Source: Candidatus Krumholzibacteriia bacterium (lineage in GTDB: Bacteria > Krumholzibacteriota > Krumholzibacteriia > Krumholzibacteriales > Krumholzibacteriaceae). From it: a DNA stretch of 11,276 nt. Below, in pieces: positions 1 to 7,044 of the stretch. Position 1 is the stretch's first letter, and the number at the start of each line of letters is the position of its first letter. A program made the translations under genes and the position numbers. A model generated the notes under the pieces. It made no database searches. It saw only the letters and a program-made list of their open reading frames with translations, and was not told the DNA's origin. Where the stretch lies: NCBI GenBank assembly GCA_028706585.1, contig JAQTVX010000042.1:1-11276 (forward strand), written 5' to 3'.

Positions 1-447
1 ATAAGAACGCAGATCACTCTGAACCGGAACAAGCTCGCTATCGTCGTTCAACGCGAAGAGATGGTTCGGGGTTTGCTGGCAAAGCTCGAGATTGACAAGT
101 CACGATACCCGATGAGAGAGATCGAGCTCAATCGGATCGACGAGACTCTCGATGAGCTTCTGAAGGCGTATGACAAAATCGCTGAGCAGCAGATCGAAGC
201 GAAGATAGGGCGCGCGAGCAATCCCGAGTGGACGGTGACGATTCTCAACCCGGCGAGCGCCGCCTACCGGAAGAAGACGCGCGATTATGTGCGCATGGCC
301 CTCGGTCCCGCTTTCAGCCTCATCATCGCGCTCGGGCTAGCGTTCTTCATTGATAATCTCGATCACTCCATCAAGAATATCAACGAAGCCGAGGAGAACC
401 TGGGGCTCTCGGTTCTCGCCAGTTTTCCCGAGACGAACAGGAAATGA
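1..447 (+). CDS. Chain-length determinant / polysaccharide co-polymerase (Wzz/GumC type), C-terminal part
   Basis: The reading frame is open from base 1, so the 5' end lies outside the window; 148 residues and a TGA stop (445-447) are visible. The first ~70 visible residues are charged and helical, fitting the end of the periplasmic coiled coil. Then comes the family's membrane-proximal stretch (ILNPASAAYRKKTRDYVR) and one strong membrane helix at about visible residues 98-117. A short cytoplasmic tail follows (FIDNLDHSIKNINEAEE, then LGLSVLASFPE). That tail, 'D.S.K...EAE..LGL.VLA.FP', is typical of the C-terminus of GumC/Wzz-like inner-membrane proteins, which set chain length and couple synthesis to export. 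The ATPase gene follows after 6 bases and a kinase-like gene after that, the usual company for this family. No fused kinase domain is present: the kinase-like protein is encoded separately at 1330. The exact subfamily cannot be told without the N-terminal part. Confidence 0.85.
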   Translation: MRTQITLNRNKLAIVVQREEMVRGLLAKLEIDKSRYPMREIELNRIDETLDELLKAYDKIAEQQIEAKIGRASNPEWTVTILNPASAAYRKKTRDYVRMALGPAFSLIIALGLAFFIDNLDHSIKNINEAEENLGLSVLASFPETNRK

Positions 448-453
448 TGTGGC

Positions 454-1296
454 ATGTACGAGGATTTTTACGGTTTCAAGGAGCTGCCATTCAATGTAAC
501 GCCCGATCCGCGGTTTCTGTACCGCAGTGCGAGCCATCGCGACGCGCTCGCCTACATTACGTACGGCGTATTTCAGCGGAAGGGATTCATAGCTGTGACG
601 GGGGAGGTCGGCGTCGGAAAAACGACCGTCGTCGGCGCCTTCATCGATCTTTTCCAGCCGTCGCTCGAGGTGGCCTTCGTTTTCTCGACGAAGTTCGTTT
701 TCGAGCAGCTCCTGTACCTCATCTGCAAGGACTTCGGCTTGGAGGTCGAAGGAAAGAACAAGGCGCAGATGCTGCTTGCGCTCAACGCTTTTCTGATAGA
801 GCAGAACGGGAGAAACAGGAATTCGGTTCTCATAATCGATGAGGCCCAGAACCTATCGCCGGATGTGCTCGAAGAGCTGCGGATGCTCTCGAATCTCGAG
901 ACGCGCGACCGCAAGCTTCTGCAGATCATGCTCGTTGGGCAGCCCGAGCTCGAGAGCGTGCTGAACATGAACGAGATGCGGCAGCTCAGGCAGAGGATAC
1001 CGGGGATATGCAGGATATCCATGTTGAGTCGCGAGGATCTGGAGAACTATATCAAGTACCGCCTCGACATTGTGCGGGGCCGGAATGGCGGAGCGAGCTT
1101 CACCGCCGATTCCTTCGACGAGATTTATCATTTTTCGGGAGGAATACCCAGACTCATCAACGTGCTGTGTGACAGGATTCTCCTCATCGGCTACGTGGCG
1201 AACACGCGCGTCATAGACGGCCACATTGTCCGCGAGGGGATAAGAGATCTCGAATCTCCCTATCCGCGGTCCGCGGACCGGCGAATCCGGCCGTAA
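454..1296 (+). CDS. ExeA-like AAA ATPase (XrtA/PEP-CTERM-locus type)
   Basis: A 280-residue cytoplasmic P-loop ATPase. The N-terminus (MYEDFYGFKELPFNVTPDPR) is the hallmark of the ExeA/GspA-like family. Walker A is GEVGVGKTT (residues 50-58) and Walker B is VLIIDEAQ (125-132). A sensor-1-like strand is followed by GQPEL (162-166), and a C-terminal SGGIPRLIN (228-236) fits the sensor-2 / lid region. The length matches ExeA-like ATPases that stop after the AAA core and lack the peptidoglycan-binding domain of full-length ExeA. In exosortase-type EPS loci such an ATPase lies near a Wzz-like protein and a CpsD-like kinase, exactly as here. It probably energises assembly or control of the export machine at the inner membrane; the substrate is unknown. 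The ATG at 454 has an AGGAAA site nine bases upstream. Family assignment is firm; the link to an exosortase system is inferred, since none is in the window. Confidence 0.9.
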   Translation: MYEDFYGFKELPFNVTPDPRFLYRSASHRDALAYITYGVFQRKGFIAVTGEVGVGKTTVVGAFIDLFQPSLEVAFVFSTKFVFEQLLYLICKDFGLEVEGKNKAQMLLALNAFLIEQNGRNRNSVLIIDEAQNLSPDVLEELRMLSNLETRDRKLLQIMLVGQPELESVLNMNEMRQLRQRIPGICRISMLSREDLENYIKYRLDIVRGRNGGASFTADSFDEIYHFSGGIPRLINVLCDRILLIGYVANTRVIDGHIVREGIRDLESPYPRSADRRIRP

Positions 1297-1318
1297 TTGC
1301 TGCACGCGTCGAGCGTGC

Positions 1319-1325
1319 GGGAGGT
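1319..1325 (+). promoter_or_regulatory. Ribosome binding site deciding the GTG start at 1330
   Basis: GGGAGGT lies with its GGAGG core four to five bases before GTG 1330. It supports that start over the in-frame TTG at 1297, which directly abuts the upstream stop and has no good site. It also puts the protein N-terminus at the conserved (M)SKIYDALRKAEK. Confidence 0.7.
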
Positions 1326-1329
1326 TGCC

Positions 1330-2094
1330 GTGAGCAAGATATACGACGCTCTGCGCAAGGCTGAGAAAGATCGTGGACGCCCGCGCGGCGCGATGCCGAG
1401 CGTGACACGGGGAGAGGCGCCGCAGTTCAAAGATGAGTCTCTCATTATAGCGGGCATGGATGAGCGTTTCCGCCGCTCGCTTCTGAATCTGAAGAATTCC
1501 ATTGATTCCGAGATGAAGGGGAAGGAATCACGCGTTGTGCTCTTCACGAGCGCGGTGGAGGGAGAGGGAAAGACGACGATTGTAGCCTCGCTCGCCAGGG
1601 TGCTCGCTGCGGGCGAATCTCAGAAGATACTGCTCGTCGACTGCGCGGTGAAAAATCCCGAGATCCATCGGCTCTTCGGACTCAAGAACGAAAAGGGCAT
1701 ATTGGATTATCTCGCGGGTCGCGCTAAGCTCCAGGAGGTCGTCCAGGGCGTTGATGAGGGAGTGCTCGATCTCGTGACGGCCGGTTCAAGCGTATCGAAC
1801 GATGCCACCCAGCCGCTCTTCAATTCGGATCGGCTCGAGACGTTCATCAAGGAGGTCGGTGCGGCGTATGATTATGTGCTCATCGATTCCTCGGCGATTC
1901 TCGAGTCACCTGAGACCACGATCATCGGTTCTCACGCCGACGGCATCGTGTTGGTGATCTTTATGGAAACAACGAAACGAGAGGTCATTAAGAGGGCCAT
2001 GGTCATGGCGCAGAAACTCGACGGCAGATTCATCGGAAGCGTTCTCAATCGGAAACGATACTACATACCTGAATTCATTTACAGGCGAGTCTAG
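1330..2094 (+). CDS. CpsD/CapB-like P-loop tyrosine autokinase homologue with altered active-site motifs
   Basis: From GTG 1330 the protein has 254 residues. It opens with SKIYDALRKAEK, the usual start of the cytoplasmic tyrosine autokinases paired with GumC/Wzz-like proteins. Walker A is present (SAVEGEGKTT, 74-83). The Walker A' segment reads ILLVDCAVKNP (100-110), where the family normally has DxDxR: D104 is kept, the second Asp is Ala106 and the Arg is Lys108. The Walker B segment is VLIDSSA (183-189), where D-T/S-P-P is usual: D186 is kept and the prolines are lost. The C-terminus ends in RYYIPEFIYRRV, giving three tyrosines that could be a short autophosphorylation cluster. In this family, cycles of tyrosine phosphorylation control polymerisation and export by the Wzz partner. 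The neighbours fit that job. Whether this one is an active kinase, a weak one, or only a nucleotide-dependent regulator cannot be settled from sequence. Confidence 0.85.
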   Translation: MSKIYDALRKAEKDRGRPRGAMPSVTRGEAPQFKDESLIIAGMDERFRRSLLNLKNSIDSEMKGKESRVVLFTSAVEGEGKTTIVASLARVLAAGESQKILLVDCAVKNPEIHRLFGLKNEKGILDYLAGRAKLQEVVQGVDEGVLDLVTAGSSVSNDATQPLFNSDRLETFIKEVGAAYDYVLIDSSAILESPETTIIGSHADGIVLVIFMETTKREVIKRAMVMAQKLDGRFIGSVLNRKRYYIPEFIYRRV

Positions 2095-2102
2095 AGTCTA
2101 CT

Positions 2103-3314
2103 GTGAAGCAATCCCGCGCGTGGTGGCAGGAGCGATCGAGGGGTTTTCTCTCGGAGTCTGCGCGCCTCGTTCAGGACCGTCTCGGCGGCGAGACTGTCGA
2201 GGCGGTCTTTGTATGCGGGAGCTTCGCGGCGGGAGATGAGACGATCGTTCTCGAAACGTCGCCGCCGATTCTTCTATCCGACGTCGATCTGGTCGTTGTT
2301 GTTGCATCGCTCGAGGATCTGTTCAAGTGGAGGTCCAAGCGCGCCGAGCTTGGGGCCGCCTGCGAGACGCTCATGAGAGATGTCGTGTTCTCGGGGCGGG
2401 TCGACGTCGGCGTTATGCTCGCGAAAGACCTGGCCGAGCTTCCAGCCAGACCCGGAGTATGCGATATGCGAAGGCGGGGGATAGTCCTCGGAGGCGACCC
2501 CAGAATACTCGAGCTGATTCCAAACTACTCTCCCCATGATATCATGGGCCGCGAGGCGCTTGCCCTGATCGAGAACCGCGTGATGTCCCTTATCGATTCG
2601 AAGATCCGGAGGCAGGGTCTGGATACTCTATATTCGTATCCGCGCTTGTATCGGATCGCGCGGGTGTACACTGATATCGGCACCGCGGCGCTTTCGATCG
2701 CTGGGGCGTATGTTACGGGATACGGGGAGCGCTGCCGGCTCATTCGGGCAAAGATCTCGGAAGGTGATGGACTGGTTTCGGCGCTTGTCCGCACGGAAAT
2801 CCGCGGCGCGATGGATCGATGGACCCGATTCAAGCTCGATCCGTCGATCGAGGCTGCGGGATCGTCCGCCGAACCGGAAGCGATGGAGGAGCTATGGGAG
2901 AATGCCGCTCGAGACATCGTCTTTTTCTGGAGGCAGGCGGCGACCCATTTGGTCGATCCGCAGCGAGAGCTCTCGAAACCTCTTCCATTGGATGCCCTCA
3001 TCGGGAGGATGCACACGTATCACAGCTGGCGCAATCACGCGAGGAGTTGGCGGGAATACCTTTCGGGGAGTCCGGCGTCGAGGCGCATGGCTTTTGCATC
3101 GACTCTCGGCATGAGACTGTTTTCGACGAGTCCGCTCGATGAAGTCCGAGAGGAGGGCGTGAGACTTCTCGAACACTTGCTTTCTCTCGGATCGGCGACC
3201 TCGATCTCCGGAGCGCCAGGCGGATTTCCACATCATGGGGGGGAATGGGGACGGGTCGCGGCGGAGCTCTGCGCCATCTGGAATGAGCTCGAATTCGGAC
3301 GCGCGAATGGATAG
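2103..3314 (+). CDS. Nucleotidyltransferase-domain protein (Pol-beta superfamily), function unknown
   Basis: A 403-residue soluble protein. The N-terminal ~110 residues look like a minimal nucleotidyltransferase fold: a leading helix, strand VEAVFVCGSFAAG (32-44, with G39-S40), then LSDVDLVVVV (58-67, with D60 and D62), and a possible third acidic residue D101 in GRVDVGVML. This is the hG[GS]...DxD pattern of the superfamily, though the gap between GS and DxD (19 residues) is longer than usual and suggests a small insertion. Residues ~140-400 are mostly helical with no motif I can name, but include GAYVTGYGER and MHTYHSWRNHARSW. No signal peptide or membrane helix is seen. Such proteins move a nucleotide onto a small molecule, RNA or protein; the target here is unknown. 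It sits 8 bases after the kinase-like gene and 6 before a phosphodiesterase gene. The GTG start at 2103 has only a weak upstream site. Confidence 0.7.
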   Translation: MKQSRAWWQERSRGFLSESARLVQDRLGGETVEAVFVCGSFAAGDETIVLETSPPILLSDVDLVVVVASLEDLFKWRSKRAELGAACETLMRDVVFSGRVDVGVMLAKDLAELPARPGVCDMRRRGIVLGGDPRILELIPNYSPHDIMGREALALIENRVMSLIDSKIRRQGLDTLYSYPRLYRIARVYTDIGTAALSIAGAYVTGYGERCRLIRAKISEGDGLVSALVRTEIRGAMDRWTRFKLDPSIEAAGSSAEPEAMEELWENAARDIVFFWRQAATHLVDPQRELSKPLPLDALIGRMHTYHSWRNHARSWREYLSGSPASRRMAFASTLGMRLFSTSPLDEVREEGVRLLEHLLSLGSATSISGAPGGFPHHGGEWGRVAAELCAIWNELEFGRANG

Positions 3315-3320
3315 AACACG

Positions 3321-4469
3321 ATGAAGACGAAGATTGTCATACTGATAGATGCACTGGGCTTCGCAATTGCGGAGAGGAACGGTTTTGCGCCCTCATGCCT
3401 CCCCGCGAAGGCTCGATTGAGAACGGTGCTCGGTTTCAGCCAGGCGGCGCTCGCGTCGATCTTCACGGGTCTCACGCCGGATCGACATGGACTCTGGATG
3501 ATGTACTCGTTCGCAGAAAGAGAATCCCCTTTTGCATGGCTATCTTTGATTCCGCGCTCCGTGTCGGAGCGGAGATTGTGGCTGCGCCGCTTGATCCGTT
3601 GGAAGCTAGCCGCTGTGGATAGCGTGCGAGGGTACTACAGCCTGTATGACGTTCCGCGCGAGGTATTTCCGTACCTGGATATCCCGGCGAGGGGTGATAT
3701 CTTCGCCCCGAGAGGCGCCAAGGGAATCCCCACCGTTTTCGACTGGTTCGAAGAGAACCGTGTTCCAAGCCTGGTGTGGGATTACCGGACGGAAGAAGCA
3801 CTGGCGTTCGATGAGCTGCATGAGGCTGTTCGCGGCGGGAAGGCCGCATTCTATCTCTTGTACACGGCGGCTCTGGATTCCGATCTGCACAGGTATGGAA
3901 CTGAGGCGCCTCGCATCGGGGAGCATCTCGCCTGGTACCGTGATCGGATCGAGCGGGTGGCCGCCTCGGCTCGTAGCGTCGAGGAGGCGGATATTCTGGT
4001 GTTCGGGGATCACGGGATGTGCGATGTGAAGTCTTACGTCGACATCATGCGCGGCGTTGAGGCGCTCGGTCTCGGGATCGGGCGCGATTATGTGCCCTTC
4101 TACGATTCCACAATGGCGCGATTCAGGATCAGGTCCTCGCGGGCGCGGAATGCGCTGGGCAAGCTGCTGAGCGAACAGGGCGGGGGCCGCGTCATGAGTC
4201 CATCGGAGATGGCGGAGCTCGGCGTGGCTTTTCCCGACGGGCGTTTCGGCGACATTGTCTTTCTCGCGGATCCGGGCGTCGTGATACGCCCGAGCTTCAT
4301 GGGGAGCGAGCCCATCGCCGGAATGCACGGGTATGATCCAGCCGAGGATAGGATGTACAGCATCATCCTCTCGAATCTGGCTCTTCCGGCGCCGGAGATG
4401 TCGATCTGCGATGTGGCCCGCCTGATATGCCCCGGCATCAGGTCCGGCAGCGCGGGGGAGGCGCCATGA
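3321..4469 (+). CDS. Type I phosphodiesterase / nucleotide pyrophosphatase-like protein (alkaline phosphatase superfamily)
   Basis: A 382-residue protein with the full two-metal set of the alkaline phosphatase superfamily, PDE/NPP branch. IVILIDALG gives metal ligand D10. GFSQAALASIFTGLTPDRHG (38-57) holds the probable nucleophile S40 and the TGL.P..HG signature. AALDSDLHRYG gives D186 and H190, VFGDHGM gives D230-H231, and GMHGYDP gives H336. It should cleave a phosphodiester or phosphomonoester, but the substrate is unknown. Oddly there is no signal peptide or membrane anchor: the first strand already carries D10, so the enzyme appears cytoplasmic, while most relatives act outside the cytoplasm. 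It lies directly after the nucleotidyltransferase gene and overlaps the flippase gene by four bases (ATGA, 4466-4469), which suggests coupled translation and a role in making or editing the glycan or its carrier. The ATG at 3321 has only a weak binding site. The PF01663-type assignment is from motifs. Confidence 0.8.
   Translation: MKTKIVILIDALGFAIAERNGFAPSCLPAKARLRTVLGFSQAALASIFTGLTPDRHGLWMMYSFAERESPFAWLSLIPRSVSERRLWLRRLIRWKLAAVDSVRGYYSLYDVPREVFPYLDIPARGDIFAPRGAKGIPTVFDWFEENRVPSLVWDYRTEEALAFDELHEAVRGGKAAFYLLYTAALDSDLHRYGTEAPRIGEHLAWYRDRIERVAASARSVEEADILVFGDHGMCDVKSYVDIMRGVEALGLGIGRDYVPFYDSTMARFRIRSSRARNALGKLLSEQGGGRVMSPSEMAELGVAFPDGRFGDIVFLADPGVVIRPSFMGSEPIAGMHGYDPAEDRMYSIILSNLALPAPEMSICDVARLICPGIRSGSAGEAP
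4457..4461 (+). promoter_or_regulatory. Ribosome binding site for the flippase gene, inside the end of the phosphodiesterase gene
   Basis: GGAGG, the end of a GGGGGAGG run, lies four bases before ATG 4466. Together with the ATGA stop/start overlap it favours 4466 over the in-frame ATG at 4427, which would add 13 unlikely polar residues (MPRHQVRQRGGGA). Confidence 0.65.
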
Positions 4470-5965
4470 CAATCGAGAAGGTGGGCCGCGCCATGACTTG
4501 GAGCCTCGTCGCCCGTATAGCGGCGTTCGCGGCCGGATTCGCCGCGAACGTTCTGATCGTCCGCTCTCTCGGCGAGCACGACTGGGGCATTCTGAGCGAG
4601 ATCAAAACGATTCTCCAGTTCGTCCTCGTTCTAATCATGGTGGGGGCTGACACGGCGATTCTCAAGTTTGTCCCCATGCTCAGGGTCGGCGGCGGCGCAA
4701 AATCGTTTCTCGGAACGTTTCGATGGGTGATACTGATCCAGACCGGAGTCTGGCTCTGCATTCTTGTCGGGAGCCGCTTCGGTGGGAATTATCTGAATGG
4801 TTTTTTTCGGGATCAATCGGACAGGTTGGGCATATACCTCCAGGTAGCGGTCGGTTTCCTCATCTTCGAGATTCTCATGATTCTCGTTACGAACTTCTTC
4901 CAGTCGTGGTACGAGACCAAGCGTCTCGCCGCGGTGATGGTTTGCGGGAACGTGGTCTACTTCGGAGCAGTCGCTTTTGCCCTGCAGAGGGGGTTCGGCA
5001 TCGTTGGCATCCTCGCTGCAAGCGCCGTAACGAATCTTCTGATGGTCGCGGTGCTCGTCCCGCAGGCGAGAGGATTCGTTGGATCGGTTCCGTCATCCGG
5101 GGCGGGACCGGGCGTCGGCGAGGTTTTGCGGTTTTCGTTGCCGTTCGTTGTTACGGGGCTGCTCAATCAGATCGTTTGGCGACAATCGGAGGTGCTATTC
5201 CTCGGTCATTTCGGCGGTGCGGAGGCCGCTGGGTTTTTCGGACTAGCATACCGCACTCCGCAGCTCCTTCTCGAGTTCGTTCCTATCTCGATATGGCCGA
5301 TTGTTATGGCGGGGACATCGGAAACCTACGCCAAGGACCCGAGAGATCTTCCGCGCGCCATCAGTCTATACTTCAAGCTGATCTATCTTCTGGTGGTGCC
5401 GATCGCTGCGATGGGTTTCGCCTTCGCCAGGCCTCTCGTCCCGCTCATTTATGGCTCCCAAATGATTCCAGCTGCATTACTTACGCAGTTGTTTTTCGTT
5501 GTCTTTTCATACTCCTTTCTCTATACTCCGATGAGCATGGCGCTCTATGTAATGGGGAAAAGCTGGGTTAATATGTTGATATTCCTGTCGTTGGCGATCG
5601 TCGAGGTCGGCTTGGATCTTGCACTGATTCCGAGATACGGGCTCTGGGGGGCCATGGTGCCAGTATCAGTCGTTCTGATGCTCGCGGTGATCCTGTTCAA
5701 CTCGGCCGTGAAGAGACTGATGCCGGATGTCAAGATGCCGGTCGGCTTCATCGTCAGATGTTCGGTTGCGGCGTTGCCGACTTGTCTTCTGTCGCTGCTC
5801 AGCTCGAGGTGGAGCTCCCCCGTATCCTTATTGGTCCTGATTCCGGCTGGAATCGTGCTTCTCGTAATGGGTTTCCGAGTCATGAGGGTCATCGGGGACG
5901 AGGAAAGGGCGTTGATCAGGAAGTTGCCGATACCGGCCAAAGAGCGGATTCTGTCGATTCTGTAA
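4466..5965 (+). CDS. Wzx-like lipid-linked oligosaccharide flippase (MOP superfamily)
   Basis: A 499-residue polytopic inner-membrane protein with about 12-14 hydrophobic helices across the whole length. The N-terminus (VGRAMTWSLVARIAAF, then VRSLGEHDWGILSE) matches the Polysacc_synt/Wzx start: an amphipathic helix, then 'R.LG...WG...'. Another typical region is FVVTGLLNQIVWRQSEVLFLG (~228-248) followed by AAGFFGLAYR; R239 and E242 lie within the membrane-facing part of the second half. A third is the AALLTQLFFVVFSYSFLYTP stretch. Such proteins move undecaprenyl-diphosphate-linked repeat units to the outer face of the inner membrane, where a Wzy-type polymerase extends them. With the Wzz-like gene upstream this indicates a Wzx/Wzy-type pathway, though no obvious Wzy is in the window. 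Translation is probably coupled to the phosphodiesterase gene. The family is clear; the transported glycan is unknown. Confidence 0.9.
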   Translation: MTIEKVGRAMTWSLVARIAAFAAGFAANVLIVRSLGEHDWGILSEIKTILQFVLVLIMVGADTAILKFVPMLRVGGGAKSFLGTFRWVILIQTGVWLCILVGSRFGGNYLNGFFRDQSDRLGIYLQVAVGFLIFEILMILVTNFFQSWYETKRLAAVMVCGNVVYFGAVAFALQRGFGIVGILAASAVTNLLMVAVLVPQARGFVGSVPSSGAGPGVGEVLRFSLPFVVTGLLNQIVWRQSEVLFLGHFGGAEAAGFFGLAYRTPQLLLEFVPISIWPIVMAGTSETYAKDPRDLPRAISLYFKLIYLLVVPIAAMGFAFARPLVPLIYGSQMIPAALLTQLFFVVFSYSFLYTPMSMALYVMGKSWVNMLIFLSLAIVEVGLDLALIPRYGLWGAMVPVSVVLMLAVILFNSAVKRLMPDVKMPVGFIVRCSVAALPTCLLSLLSSRWSSPVSLLVLIPAGIVLLVMGFRVMRVIGDEERALIRKLPIPAKERILSIL

Positions 5966-5978
5966 CGGAGTGCATTGA

Positions 5979-6653
5979 ATGTATCGCGGCAAGACAATCT
6001 CCATCGTCATCCCGTGCTACAACGAGGAAGAGGGGCTGGTTCGGGTCATTCCAAGCCTTCCGAAGTCCGTGGACGAGATCATCGTCGCCGATAACAACTC
6101 GACCGACGGGACGGCGGATGTTGCCCGCCGCTTGGGCGCCAAGGTCGTCTTCGAACCGAAAAAGGGATATGGCTCCGCTTACAAGGCGGGGCTTGCCGCC
6201 GCGAAGAGCGACATAACGGTCACGATGGACGGGGACGGCACCTACCCGACGGATCAAATAGAGGAATGCGTCGGGTATCTCATAGAGCGAGACCTCGATT
6301 TCGTGAGTGCGTCGCGGTTTCCGCTCGCGGATCCGGCGGCGATGAATTTTTCCAACAAAATGGGCAACGCACTTCTGACCTTCGCGACCTTCGCTCTATT
6401 CGGGAAAAAGATCGGGGATTCCCAGTCCGGAATGTGGATATTCAGGACCGCCCTCTATGCGGAGCTCGCGCCGAAGAACGACGGCATGCCTTTCAGCGAA
6501 GAAATCAAGATCAAGGCGATCCAGAATCCCGGGATCGCGTTCGGTGAATGTCATATCCGGTACCGGCCGCGCATCGGAGAGGTGAAGCTCCAGAAATGGC
6601 GCGACGGTATGCGGAATCTCTGGTACCTCGTGAGACTCAGATTCCTGCGATAA
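5979..6653 (+). CDS. Family 2 glycosyltransferase, DPM1-like (polyprenyl-phosphate sugar synthase type)
   Basis: A 224-residue GT-A enzyme. Motifs in order: ISIVIPCYNEEEGL (7-20), IIVADNNSTDGT (34-45, D38), EPKKGYGSAYKAGL (59-72), the metal-binding DGD (84-86) in VTMDGDGTYP, SASRFP (110-115), GDSQSGMWIFR (146-156) and FSEEIKIKA (172-180). These match dolichol/undecaprenyl-phosphate sugar synthases, which load one sugar from a nucleotide sugar onto a polyprenyl phosphate at the cytoplasmic face of the membrane. Unlike ArnC or GtrB, it has no C-terminal membrane helices; its size fits the soluble DPM1-type domain. The next two genes encode a small four-helix transporter and a GT-C-like protein, the expected partners for such a lipid-linked sugar. 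The ATG at 5979 follows a GGAG (5967-5970) by eight bases. Direct transfer to a growing glycan remains possible. Confidence 0.88.
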   Translation: MYRGKTISIVIPCYNEEEGLVRVIPSLPKSVDEIIVADNNSTDGTADVARRLGAKVVFEPKKGYGSAYKAGLAAAKSDITVTMDGDGTYPTDQIEECVGYLIERDLDFVSASRFPLADPAAMNFSNKMGNALLTFATFALFGKKIGDSQSGMWIFRTALYAELAPKNDGMPFSEEIKIKAIQNPGIAFGECHIRYRPRIGEVKLQKWRDGMRNLWYLVRLRFLR

Positions 6654-6657
6654 GGAG
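6652..6657 (+). promoter_or_regulatory. Strong ribosome binding site overlapping the GT2 stop codon
   Basis: AAGGAG overlaps the TAA (6651-6653) of the GT2 gene and lies six bases before ATG 6664. It supports that start and close translational linkage between the GT2 enzyme and the small transporter. Confidence 0.65.
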
Positions 6658-6663
6658 TGTGCG

Positions 6664-7026
6664 ATGTTCAAGAGCTTGTTTCTCATCGTGCTCACGGTGA
6701 TCATCAACACGATCGGGCAGTTCATGGTGAAAACCGGCGTCAACCGGGTCGGAGCGGTCAACCTGCTCGATTACCATGCGATTTTCAGAGCACTCTCGTC
6801 GTTGCTCGTCCTCGGAGGCTTCGTCGTCTACTTCATAAGCGCCATTGTCTGGATCAGCATTCTCTCGAAAACGGAGCTGAGCTGGGCGTTTCCTCTGTTG
6901 AGCCTCTCATACGTGATTACGGTGCTCCTTTCGCCTGTCTTTCTTCACGAGAGCTTTTCGGCCCAGCGGCTTCTCGGAACTTTGGTCATTTGTTTCGGCG
7001 TGTTTCTCGTGACCAAGACTTATTGA
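6664..7026 (+). CDS. Small four-helix EamA/SMR-like membrane protein, possible ArnE/ArnF-type lipid-sugar flippase subunit
   Basis: A 120-residue protein made almost wholly of four membrane helices (about residues 3-20, 43-68, 72-93 and 101-118). Family-like features are NTIGQFMVKTGV (15-26; compare the GQ...K.G of EamA half-size transporters), IVWISILSKTELSWAFPLLSLSY with a central Pro, an LHES segment (about 93-96) where relatives often have 'L.E', and a final LLGTLVICFGVFLV. ArnE/ArnF-like proteins of this size are thought to flip undecaprenyl-phosphate aminoarabinose. Lying between a DPM1-like GT2 gene and a GT-C-like gene, this protein is well placed to flip the lipid-phosphate-sugar made by the GT2 enzyme. 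A small multidrug exporter is the main alternative, but the setting argues against it. The family is moderately sure; the substrate is inferred from neighbours. Confidence 0.75.
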   Translation: MFKSLFLIVLTVIINTIGQFMVKTGVNRVGAVNLLDYHAIFRALSSLLVLGGFVVYFISAIVWISILSKTELSWAFPLLSLSYVITVLLSPVFLHESFSAQRLLGTLVICFGVFLVTKTY

Positions 7027-7044
7027 GGCTCGCGAGTCACAACA

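Noticed and set aside
993..1021. Repeated GGATA units around 993-1021
   Set aside because: They lie within the conserved ATPase coding region, are short and uneven, and show no sign of a functional repeat.
1297..1329. TTG start for the kinase-like gene
   Set aside because: It would add 11 unconserved residues, has no binding site, and the GTG at 1330 has GGGAGGT upstream and gives the conserved N-terminus.
2525..3016. 163-residue - strand open frame opposite the nucleotidyltransferase gene
   Set aside because: Ser/Arg-rich shadow frame with no motif and no plausible ribosome binding context among tightly packed + strand genes.
4427..4465. Upstream ATG for the flippase gene
   Set aside because: The added 13 residues are polar and unlike the family start; ATG 4466 has GGAGG four bases upstream and an ATGA overlap with the previous stop.
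3606..4472. Long - strand open frame (288 residues) opposite the phosphodiesterase gene
   Set aside because: Its protein is rich in His, Arg and Pro with no recognisable motif, and it lies wholly opposite a gene whose catalytic motifs are all intact; GC-rich coding DNA often leaves such shadow frames.
4723..5571. Second + strand open frame (282 residues) inside the flippase gene
   Set aside because: It is polar and Arg/Ser/Gly-rich without family motifs, while the overlapping frame encodes a well-formed multi-helix flippase.
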